Shown one piece after another: positions 54,901 through 64,000 of a stretch of DNA of 64,000 nucleotides. The notes beneath the pieces are model-generated. The model was not told the DNA's origin, did not search any database, and saw nothing but the letters and a program-made list of their open reading frames with translations. A program made the translations under genes and the position numbers. The stretch's first letter is position 1, and the number at the start of each line of letters is the position of its first letter. The DNA is taken from NCBI GenBank assembly GCA_949358305.1, contig OX442314.1, positions 9,231,060 through 9,295,059 of the forward strand. The letters are read 5' to 3'. Source of the stretch: Strigamia acuminata. Taxonomy: Eukaryota; Arthropoda; Chilopoda; Geophilomorpha; Linotaeniidae.

Positions 54901-56030
54901 ATTTTGAATGCAATTAAAGTATATTTTTTGTTTATACTGTAGTGGTCCCCAAAGTGTCACTTTAATTAGGTTAATTTTAATGTGTCTTCAAAGTGGTTTG
55001 AAGTGATGAATCTCGATGTAAAATGTCGAGTCAAGAAAATGGCAGCCATGAGGTAAGTGAATATGTACGTAGTCTGTCTTGACTAAAGGAGACCGTAGGA
55101 GTGTGTAATTCACAATTGTTAAAATTCTTGTTAAATAAAGTATTCACATGACCTACTGGAAAAAAATATGGCTTTAAATGTCTTTTAATTGCTGAAAAGT
55201 TAATCTAAATTTTAACTTTCGGCTTTGTAAAGTCACATTTTCAAAGATTGTAAATTTTTGTTTTTCAATAACTTTACAAAATTAAAAAGACTTTTTACAA
55301 TAAACACGCACAACAACTTTACAGTTTGTAAATTTCAAATTTGTCAGTTTTAACAATAAATTTAAGTTAATTTAAATTTTTTTTTTTAATTTTAAATTTT
55401 AAACCTTAAATATGTGATTTCAAACTTCTAAATTTATTACAATTTATTTCAAAATATTTTCATGTAAATATTTTTATTATTTCATGAAAATAAATCTCAT
55501 GAAAATATATCCTACGAAAATAAATCCCATGAAATCTTCATAAAAATCTCACACATCCATAAGATATGCAGAGGATTCATAGCCTTGATCAGAAAAGTGA
55601 ACAAAATCAACAATGTAAAGCATCAATATAAGTGTCTAATTTAAACATCAAAAAGTGATTAAATTCAATGTTAATTTTTCTTCAATTTTACAACAACTTT
55701 ACAAAAACTGTAAAGCTCACATTTCCACATTAACTTTTGGAACATTTACAATTTGTAAAGCCATATTTTTTTCCTGAGCAATGTTTCTTTTAAATATTTA
55801 AATGCAACGCTCACTCACATTGTTCCAAACAGTTACAACAGACAGGATTCTTTACTGTGTGTTGAAACACTATTTTTTGGTTTTTTTGAGTAAAAAGGTC
55901 AAGTGTAGCACGACACATGGTGATTAGCCTGTTCAGACCTTACTCTGGAATCCAAGTAATTTGATATCACATAACATATGACATCACAACTTTGTTCACC
56001 GACATGACTGCCTGCATGAAGACAACAATA
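54901..56030. other. AT-rich spacer after lipase copy 2
   Basis: A possible polyadenylation signal ATTAAA lies near 54913. Words such as CTTTACAAACTGTAAA occur repeatedly near 55270-55770. No gene is seen. Confidence 0.4.
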
Positions 56031-56034
56031 GTTT

Positions 56035-56112
56035 GTAGTGGTGGCCCAGTGGTTAAGGCAATAACTAGGAATATTTCCACATCTTTCCACAGGTTCAAAT
56101 CCTGTTGTCTGT
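56035..56112 (+). tRNA. Degenerate tRNA-Ser-like sequence (pseudogene or SINE head)
   Basis: GTAGTGGTGGCCCAGTGGTTAAGGC matches the acceptor, D-arm and A-box of animal tRNA-Ser. ACAGGTTCAAATCCTGT is an intact T-arm/B-box. The anticodon stem pairs poorly and the acceptor 3' strand does not pair, so it is unlikely to be a working tRNA. A tRNA-derived SINE is the main alternative. Confidence 0.5.
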
Positions 56113-56599
56113 GAAAATTTTTACTTTTATTTTTGATTTATTTTTAGCAGTAATGTTAATGTTTGTTATTTTATATTTGTTTTTAGAAAATTTTAATTTA
56201 ATTATTTTTAATTTTTTAACAAATATAAAATTTGAAACAGTAATTGAGCATGCAAATAACGTTGGTGTAGTTTAGATTCACATAACATATAGGTGGTGCT
56301 GCAGAAAGGTAGTGTCACAAATTAACAAATAACAAGTGATATGCATTAGAGTGAAGAACACTCCAGCATCCCTTCAATTGTGAACCAATAAGCGGAGCAA
56401 TTAGTAAATTCAAAGTGATAAAACTTAACATGAAATGTAAATTTAAATTGAACAATAAAATACTTGGATTTTAAAATCGTCCGTGGCATCACTTGCACAC
56501 GCCGGCACAAGGGTTCGACGACTGCGGCTGGTCCCAAAACGGGCAATGGGTATTGTAGAAATTACCCAAATGGCGTCTGTGGTTGTGACCAGTGATTTT

Positions 56600-57180
56600 C
56601 TGCGCTGGGGAAACCGTGGTCGAGTTTGCATAGATGTCGGAGACTGCACATTTGGTGAGCTCCATCTGAATGACTATCTAGTGAGCCTGAGCGAACATCA
56701 TTTCAGACTGACTAATGATGGTTTGCTGAATGTTGACACAACTCAACCCGGCGATTAAACGATCACTCAGCGATTGGAGTGCAACTGCAACAAAATGGCG
56801 AAATCTGCAGCGGATTCCACCTGTCCCTGCACTCGGGTGTTGAAGCTGAAATGTCGACCGTGAGGATGGGTTTTGAGTGCTGTTAATCGACCTTCAACGT
56901 GGTGAGTGCGGCGAACGTCGTCTGCACAGGCTTCTCCGGAAAACAGGTCAGCCAGATGTGCGTATGATGGCTCGCCGACGCTGCACAGCAAAACAACCAC
57001 TTTCTTCGTGTCATTGGTGATGCCACTGCGCATGAAAAAGCAGTCAACCTGGTCAATGTAATGGGTCCAGTTATTCTTGAAGCGATCACAGAAGTTTTGC
57101 ACATTCAGATACATCTTTCTCCCAACTCCTGTTGACGAAAGGTAACAAACAGACCATTTGTTGCCGCCAACGTGATTCAA
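56600..57180 (-). pseudogene. Degraded Ty3/gypsy gag fragment
   Basis: The minus strand encodes NNWTHYIDQVDCFFMRSGIT, VVVLLCSVGEPSYAHLADLF, FNTRVQGQVESAADFAILL and, further on, LSDRLIAGLS with a following QMELTKCAV. Together these are the conserved order of a gypsy Gag capsid domain. A frameshift near 56930 and an in-frame stop near 56690 break it. It belongs to a different lineage from the Gag at 40354. Confidence 0.75.
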
Positions 57181-57208
57181 AGCCCGTCTTGTTCATGAGC
57201 TGACGGTT

Positions 57209-57561
57209 AAGCTAGGTTCACACTTGTGTTCATACTAGATGCTTACAAAAATTCTTGAAATAAGAAAAAGTCTTGCGGCCAACCAATCACGATCGACTAC
57301 AACACTCATCGATTCATGTCTGGTTGGCGAGACTTTGCCACATGCAAACAGGCCGCCATTTTCGGATTCTGGAACTAGTTCTAGAACTAGATCTAATTCC
57401 AGGTTCCATTGAAACCATTTGATTGGCCAGACGCAACATCAATTATTTCAGCTCTGCTCACACGTGCCCTACAGTGTGGACAGACTGTATTGCGTTAGAC
57501 TAATTTTTCCTTGCGTTGCATTGCATTGCGTCTAGTGTGAACACAAGTGTGAATCTAGCTT
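57209..57561. mobile_element. Inverted-repeat element, copy 1 (353 bp)
   Basis: Ends AAGCTAGGTTCACACTTGTG and CACAAGTGTGAATCTAGCTT are inverted copies with one mismatch. The interior shares GGCCAACCAATCACGATCGA and TCTAGAACTAGATCTAATTC with copy 2 at 62268. It abuts the gag pseudogene, and the junction is the same in copy 2. Confidence 0.8.
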
Positions 57562-58141
57562 TTAGCCACTACAACTCATTTGCAAGTTCTTGCAGAATGA
57601 ATACCAGTTACTTCCTCGGTGCCATATTGCTGGGAGTTTACACTTCTTCTCGGAGAATTTCCTTTGTAAATGTGACCCTACAAAGCTAAAAGTTCAAATT
57701 TACATTAACTTTTCAACAATTAAAAGACATTTAAAACTTTTTTTTTTCCAGTGCATTCATCTGCAAATTCCAGGCAATTTATATTGAGCAATTTATTGAA
57801 CGTAAAACTGTGATAACAACAATTCTTTCAGTTTTGTATGTTCTTTCGTATTATTTTATTTGTAAGATATTTTTATCAATTTGAATACAGTTTGCGATGC
57901 AATCAGCAAATTTCTAAAGGTTTAAAGTGGTAATGAATAAAAAGTGACTTTGCCTGCACTTCACCAACAAAAATTTCAACCAGCCTAATTGTTGCAGAGC
58001 ATCTGTTTAGCAGAGATCACAATGGCCAAGTCAGTAAATTAAATAAAACAAAGAACCTAATGATTCCTTGATTAATATTATTGAATGTGCCCATTCAACC
58101 TGGCACACCCCTGCCAAACCCTGATCAGTTAATCAGAAACA
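57562..58141. other. Spacer upstream of lipase copy 3
   Basis: AT-rich, no gene. A minus-strand AATAAA lies near the centre but has no partner gene. Confidence 0.35.
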
Positions 58142-61006
58142 ATGATTTTCCTAAACTTGATGTTGTTAAGCTCCTTTGCTTTAATATGCAATTGCAAAAA
58201 TTTTAATCAACTTTGCTATGATGTCCAACAACACAAAACTTTAGACGCACTAACCAGCGTGTACAAACTTTCAATATCGAAAACGGTATAGAGTAATTTC
58301 GTTGTTTTTGTTGTTCATTTAGAATTATTTTTTTTTTCGCACGAGGTTCGGAATATTCAAAATAATGAATACCCCGTTGAGATTCATAAGGTAACCACAG
58401 ATGACGGATACATCCTCGACGTGCATAGAATCCCATACGGACTCAAGCAAGACCGTAAAGATAATGCTCCTCCAGTTTTAATCCTTCATGGAATAGGCTC
58501 ATCATCGGCTCCGTTCACTTTTTTCCCTAAAAGCATTGGTAAGTCCCACTATCTAATGAATAGTTGTTCATGAAACCGAATTGTTTGGATAATCGAACAT
58601 TAGATTTATACACGTATGAAAACAAAATGTCATTATAATATAGTTAGAAAGGAATGAAACTGACCAAAAATAGATAAAAATTATCAAAAAACATTAAAAA
58701 CCGATTAAAACTTCTAACAACGTCAAAATATTAATTTTTGTGGCGTCATTTTGTGTTCGGTGGCCCCGAGTCCTGCAAGTATTTTGGATCCCATTTATTG
58801 GGCCACTAATTTTCCTGAGAATTCCACTAAAATTAATTTAGTGGGAAATTCAGTAAGTGGAAAATTTAATATTTATTTAGTGGGAATTTCAGGAAAATTA
58901 GTGAGGTTTTAATTTACCCCCAAATATTTTCAGTGTTTCCTTATAAAAAATATTGTGATTTCAGCTTACAAGCTGGCCAATGAAGGTTATGACGTCTGGC
59001 TAGGAAATTTACGAAGTAGTTTTGAATATAGTCGTCACGTTAACTATTCGCAGTTGGACTCCGAATTTTGGAACTTCGGGTACAGTCAAAGAATATTCTT
59101 TTTCTGTGTACAAGTAAACTGTGACTGCTTCAATTGTATGCCTGACATGTGACATCATAACTACTCATAATTCAGAATTCATAATTCACTATTCATGATA
59201 TCAACATGTCACATTTCCAGCAGCCTATTCACCAAGTGTTATGATAAAATTGTCGGCTTCACCGCTTTGCTCCGATCTTCTAAAGGTGGAAACACAAGGA
59301 AGCGGGTAAAATTCCAAAGCTTGCTAGTACAAGTTTAAAGAGGGAATCATTTACAAGCTCACTTGACCCGCTTTTGGCTTACCAGCTTAACTGACAAACT
59401 CAAGCTAGTTAGAAATTCCTGCCAAAATTTCCTCCAAGAATTTCTTCATGATTCTGATTGGCTGTCAAAATCACATGACCAAAACACCACCAAGCTTGAA
59501 GCTGGTAAATGAAACTCAGTTTGATCGGAGCGGGTGTGTACAAGCTGGCTTCAAAACAAAGCTTTGAATAAAAATACAAGCTTGTGTTTGCTCAAGCGAG
59601 CGAATTTTTAGCCGCTTTTTCAAGAAAAAGGAAGTTTTTAAATTTTAGCCGCTCCCTTGTGTGTCCACCTTAAAACAATTTTACAGACAAATACAAAACA
59701 CGTGCACTCAAAAAGCAAGGCATAAGCACGACTTAAGTAAATCTTAAAAGAAAAAAAATGTTTAAGCTCCATTTAGTTATCAAAACCCAATTTTTCTGTT
59801 GCAACGACCGAATCAGCTTGCTTTGCACCATGTTTGTCAGCATTACTTTTAATGTAAACACAAAGTGATTAAAAAAATTACTTCCATCACAGAGTGGACG
59901 AAATGGCCTTATTTGACACACCTGCAATGATTAACTACATTTTGCTAATCACTAATCAAACTCAGCTATCCATCATGTCTATGTCTATGTCAACAACGAC
60001 CACAACAGTCATGCTTGCTTTCAAACCAGAACTAAATAAAAAGGTGACATCATCATGCCATTCTTTGCTAATTACTAACATAATTAATCAGCACATTTGT
60101 AGGTGTCAAAACATGTTGCTGTAGCACCAACAGTGTATCTTGACCACTTCGTTTCTTTACTTCCAAGTCATCTAATAAAAGTAGTGTATGTGTGAATGTG
60201 AAACCGATCAGAATAATCTAATGCATCAATTATTTCCTTCCTTTAAGAAATTGGTCGATGTTGTAAAGTATCAAGACAACTTTCTCTCAGTACTCAATAA
60301 ATTATCCTTTTACTTGCTACCGATTGCATGTTCACCGCTTGGATTCGTGCATTTATGCCAAGCGGCTGTATTACTCGTTGTTGGCTATTCCCCAGGAAAT
60401 TACGGGGTTTGAAAACATTGTAATAAAATAAACTGGGCATGTCAGCATTGTAGATGCATTTTCAGGCTTGCATTGGGCCAATAATAACGGGTGGACTGCG
60501 AGGAACCTCAATGAAAACACTGCTCCACTTTTATCAAGTAAGTTGTTCGTTTACTTTAGGTGTAATTGGATTTATTGTGTGGTTTTTAAAATTTTTGTTT
60601 GTTTAGTAGACTAATTCATAACGTTATTTCTCAGCTTTTAACAACAAAGCAGTTGATGCGATATGATTACGGATTAGAGGAAAATCTTGTCAGATATGGA
60701 AGTGTAAATGCAATGTTTATTTATGGTGGTTAGTTAAGTAATCATTTTATTCCTCTTTCGTGATAGGAAATTCCACCAATTGCTGATTTAAGTCAAATCA
60801 CAGTGCCCACATGCATTGTCCATAGTGCCAACGATCCCGTAGGAAGTCCACTGAATGCTGCATTGCTGGCAAAAAGAATGAAAACGGCAAAAATTGTATT
60901 AATGGAAGATACAATGATTACTCACATGGATTTTGTTGTTGGAGCATTTGATGATGATATTTTGGAGCGAATAAATCGCGTAATATCAGAGAACATTCGA
61001 ACTTAA
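58142..61006 (+). CDS. Secreted acid lipase, copy 3 (9 exons, 406 aa)
   Basis: Exons: 58142-58285, 58346-58538, 58965-59079, 59893-60043, 60103-60180, 60248-60406, 60466-60537, 60635-60703, 60767-61006. Joins keep frame and match copies 1 and 2. Signal peptide MIFLNLMLLSSFALIC; marks TTDDGYILDVHRIPYG, oxyanion VLILHGIG and NEGYDVWLGN. The elbow reads SMSMS (central Ser182); Asp350 and His380 are kept. Most similar to copy 1 by eye in the elbow and C-terminal region. Intron 3 holds a 389-bp inverted-repeat element. Expected to be secreted; the substrate is unknown. Confidence 0.9.
59283..59671. mobile_element. Inverted-repeat element in intron 3 of lipase copy 3
   Basis: Ends AAGGTGGAAACACAAGGAAG and CTCCCTTGTGTGTCCACCTT are inverted copies with a few mismatches, continuing into GCGGGTAAAA/TTTTAGCCGC. 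No coding capacity. The target duplication is unclear. Confidence 0.65.
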
Positions 61007-61298
61007 GCACATTCCACATTTCTCGGACAAATATTGGTGATTTGTATTTGCAGTTTATAGTTTCATATCAGCAATTTACGCTGACTAGACAATGGTTATC
61101 TGTACATAAATTTCTAAAACGTAATTTTACATGCAGATCGCACTTTTCAAGTTCATTTACTGCAAAAACTACATTTTTCTATGTACAAAAAACATTTTTG
61201 AGATTATGTATTATACACAATGAAATCACTAAGACAATAAGACAAATGTTTAAGCAACTGTTTTACTAAAGATCAAACTGATATGAATTAAAAATCTT

Positions 61299-61304
61299 AA
61301 TAAA
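61299..61304 (+). terminator. Polyadenylation signal after lipase copy 3
   Basis: AATAAA about 290 bp after the stop. The preceding GATCAAACTGATATGAATTA is also present just upstream of copy 2 (about 51820), so this spacer was duplicated with the genes. Confidence 0.4.
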
Positions 61305-61377
61305 AGAAATAAATTACATACAGTACATGCATTTTTCTTTGAATATTCCCCATTCTTCTGCCAAACAGATCTAATCC

Positions 61378-61505
61378 GATTAATTTTCTAATTGATGATT
61401 CTAGGCTCCATTGTATTCACTTGCAATTACGAAAATTTTGCAAAGCTTTGTCACAATTTCAAACGTTTCAGACATGTTGGCAACCTATTCAGTCTGCAAC
61501 AATTG
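61378..61505 (+). pseudogene. Relic first exon of a fourth lipase
   Basis: AATTTTCTAATTGATGATTC at the left mirrors the AATTTTCTAACATTATTGGT start of copy 1, but ATG has become ATT and the leader is frameshifted. Downstream, IVFTCNYENFAKLCHNFKRF parallels AVLCNCENYTEICYDIKNF of copy 1. The sequence then runs into a 21-bp minisatellite and no further lipase exon follows. Confidence 0.7.
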
Positions 61506-61705
61506 AAAACATTTTGCAACAAATTTGAAACATTTTGCAACAAATTTGAAACATTTTGCAACAAATGTGAATCATTTTGCAACAAATGTGAAACATTTTG
61601 CAACAAATTTGAAACATTTTGCAACAAATGTGAATCATTTTGCAACAAATATGAATCATTTTGCAACAAATGAGAATCATTTTGCAACAAATGTGAAACA
61701 ATATA
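61506..61705. repeat. 21-bp minisatellite
   Basis: About nine copies of GAAACATTTTGCAACAAATTT with T/A and A/T variants; CATTTTGCAA at 61510 and 61531 are 21 bp apart. It starts within the relic lipase exon. Confidence 0.93.
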
Positions 61706-62174
61706 TTTTGTAATATATTTTGCGATATATTGTAAATTCGCATAGGCCTAGTCAGGTGAGAAGAGGGTGGAGTCAGAACACTCCAAATTTTATACTCCGT
61801 ATGTAATAAATGATGATTCATTTTAATTGTGGGGTAGATAATTGTTTTATTGCTCTTGCTTTTAGACTATTAGTTAATCCTACAGGTTATTAGGAAAAAA
61901 CCGTTACCTTTACCATAGCAACCAAACTCCAAATTGCCAAATTGCTCCTTGCCTTAGCAACGCACTGTTGTTAGGCATGGCGTGTGCCAGCCATGCACTG
62001 TGGCTTTTTCGGCCAAATTTTGGAGGAGTAATTTCTTACTTCTAAGTCTTTGTTTTTCCTTCATCCTATTCACCTAGCGTGTCACAGCTCTGCCCTAAAC
62101 TGCATTGTTCTGACCGGTGATCTGCGAAAGACGCTTTGAAGACCTGAAGACTCCTCAAAAGATTTATCTGATCT
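61706..62174. other. Spacer, no gene seen
   Basis: No supportable gene or element ends. Confidence 0.35.
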
Positions 62175-62267
62175 ACATTCAGATACATCTTTCTCCCGAC
62201 TCCCGTTGACGACCATTTGTTGCCGCCAACGTGATTCAAAGCCTGTCCTGCTCCTGAGCTGACGGTT
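62175..62267 (-). pseudogene. Short gag-derived flank, duplicate of 57101-57208
   Basis: ACATTCAGATACATCTTTCT through GAGCTGACGGTTAAGC repeats the 5' part of the gag pseudogene at 57101-57208, with a 15-bp deletion. It carries the same junction to the inverted-repeat element. Confidence 0.65.
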
Positions 62268-63120
62268 AAGCTAGGTTCACACTAGACGCAACAGAAGAAA
62301 ACTGACACAACGCAAGCTGCTTGCGTCCAAAAATTCTTAATGTTGACGCCAATTCCTGCTTCAAGTTCAAGTTGAAGTAAGCAACACAATGTAAGAAAAG
62401 GTCTTGCGGCCAACCAATCACGATCGACTCCAACTCTCGTCGATTCACGTCTGGTTGGCGAGACTTTGCCACATGCAAACAGGCTGTGAAATCCAGTTAA
62501 AATAAAACAAGTGAATGTTCAAGCTATTTCGTTTCCGGTAAATCAATGGGTTCAGGTTCAAAGTTCGGTTTTCAACTTCAAAAAGTTTCCTCGAATACAG
62601 TGGTTTTTAGTCGCTCAGCAAGAACGACTCTCTTAGTTAAAAGTAAAACGTGTACTAATTTATTTCCACTTGTAAACAAGGTTAAATACAAAATTGAGAA
62701 TGACTTCTCGGAAAAAGATTCAAAAGATACAAAAAAAAAGCGGTTCAAAGACCCAATACAAAAGAAAACATCACCACATCTGGTGAAAATTACACATTCG
62801 AGGAAAAACACAACAAATCCTCAATTTTTCTCCTCAAAATTCTCAAAAACAATTATTTCTAAAAATACCAACATCAATTAAACAAACTCAAACATTTATT
62901 AAAACCCTAGTTTTCACACAGGCCGCCATTTTCAGATTCTGGGACTAGTTCTAGAACTAGATCTAATTCTTGGTTTCATTGAAACCATCTGATTGGCCAG
63001 ACGCAACATCAATTATTTCAGCTCTGTTCACATGTGCCCTACAGTGTGGACAGACTGTATTGCGTTTGACTAATTTTTCCTTGTGTTGCGTCTATTGTGA
63101 ACACAAGTGTGAACCTAGCT
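62268..63120. mobile_element. Inverted-repeat element, copy 2, split by a solo LTR
   Basis: Starts AAGCTAGGTTCACACTAGAC and ends AACACAAGTGTGAACCTAGC. The interior matches 57209-57561. It is interrupted at 62485-62918 by a solo LTR. Confidence 0.8.
62485..62918. mobile_element. Solo LTR (434 bp) nested in the inverted-repeat element
   Basis: Ends TGTGAAA...TTTTCACA are inverted copies. A 5-bp target duplication CAGGC flanks it (62480-62484, 62919-62923). Removing it restores the host element. The 111-codon frame inside is not gene-like. Confidence 0.85.
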
Positions 63121-64000
63121 TGTAATGAGCCTGAATTACTCCTTAAATTAATAAAGAATAATTCCAAGCTTATTGATGCTTAGACAAGACTTATCATAAA
63201 AAATACTACTAATTCTAACTCAAAATGGTGGGAAAATAAACACAAGTTATTTCTCAAATAAATTCTAAGATGATTTATTCTTAACTTAAACTATGCTTTA
63301 AAGGAAATACAAATAATAGGAATACGTGATAAAATCATACATATTTGACTAAATGATAAAATTAAATAAAAAATGAAAGATGAAATAATACAAAATGGCG
63401 ACGTTCGCGGTGAATTTCACGGCGACGTTACGGCAACGTTACGGCGACGTTGCGGCGACGTTACGGCAACGTTCACAAATCGTTTGCGACGTCCGATCTT
63501 CGTTTTCTACTCCCGGCGTTCGTTCCCGACGACACGGACAAATTTCTGACTAATGATGACTCGTAGCCGGACTCAATTCCGTTCTTGAAGATTTTCTCGA
63601 TGAAACGGACAAATTTCCGTGCAACTTCTCTCTCGCTTCTCATACGAATCTTCGCGACTCGACTCTCGAATCTCGGCGACACGGACTAATTCCGACTCGG
63701 TGATGAATTCGGACTAATTTCCGTTCTTCCGACGTTCTCTCGCAACTCATCCGTTGCGACTCCAACTTGTGGCTAATTCCACACAAATATCCCTTCTCAA
63801 CAATGTCGTTGAGACAAGATGAAATCTCACAATTGTATTCGTACAATTGCAAGAATGAACTCTAGCTGGATCCCTCTCAGCAAGAATGTGGCTTCCCGTG
63901 TCACTAGTTGTGGTGGCACAAGATGAATCTAGCTGGATTCTTCACAGCAAGATTATGAGTTCCATGGTGTTTCCAAATGTCACAAATCTAATGAAGAATT
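63121..64000. mobile_element. Second TGTAATGAGC-type LTR, cut by the window edge
   Basis: Starts TGTAATGAGCCTGAATTACT exactly at the end of the inverted-repeat element. It shares the start, the AAGCTTATTGATGC-type word and the general layout with the LTR at 35366-36427. It has a distinctive GGCGACGTTACGGCAACGTT-like repeat at 63415-63475. The right end lies beyond the window, so I cannot tell a solo LTR from a full element. Confidence 0.6.

Overview
The window is from a nuclear genome of an invertebrate animal. The protein genes are broken by short GT-AG introns. Intergenic DNA is AT-rich and full of minisatellites. There are Ty1/copia and Ty3/gypsy LTR elements, several families of inverted-repeat elements, and a tandem cluster of acid-lipase genes of the kind common in arthropods and other ecdysozoans. 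I cannot place the species; an arthropod is my best guess.

Left half (1-34 kb): mostly non-coding. An intact copia element (1764-6374, minus strand) has two 161-bp LTRs that read the same and a TTTTT target duplication; it sits inside a 41-bp minisatellite. Next come about a dozen unrelated tandem arrays whose units are 10, 20, 21, 30 or 41 bp, that is, near whole numbers of DNA helical turns. A broken gypsy pol fragment separates two arrays of the same 20-mer. The only host gene I can support here is at 21851-24293: three exons that join in phase into a 148-residue protein with a textbook BH3 motif and no visible BH1 or BH2. I read it as a candidate BH3-only cell-death activator (EGL-1/Bim/Bmf type). 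A CCAAT box and CRE sites lie just upstream.

Right half (34-64 kb): three complete secreted acid lipases in tandem (34954-38803, 51892-54900, 58142-61006), all + strand. Each has nine exons at matching positions and encodes 409, 407 or 406 residues. A relic of a fourth first exon lies at about 61378-61500. All three keep the Ser, Asp and His of the triad, but the usual GHSQG elbow has become S-M/L-S-M-S. Introns and spacers carry inverted-repeat elements, solo LTRs, a gag pseudogene and a tRNA-Ser-like sequence.

Between the first and second lipases sits an intact 12.4-kb gypsy element (39264-51663; 977-bp LTRs, GCTT target duplication, tRNA-Pro primer site). Its coding plan is unusual. Gag ends in a UAG, and the zinc-knuckle segment follows in the same frame. 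A canonical A-AAA-AAC site then leads into the -1 frame of pol. A third, G+C-rich ORF of unknown function appears to be made from a spliced message with a small upstream ATG exon. Its right LTR ends 228 bp before the start codon of the second lipase.
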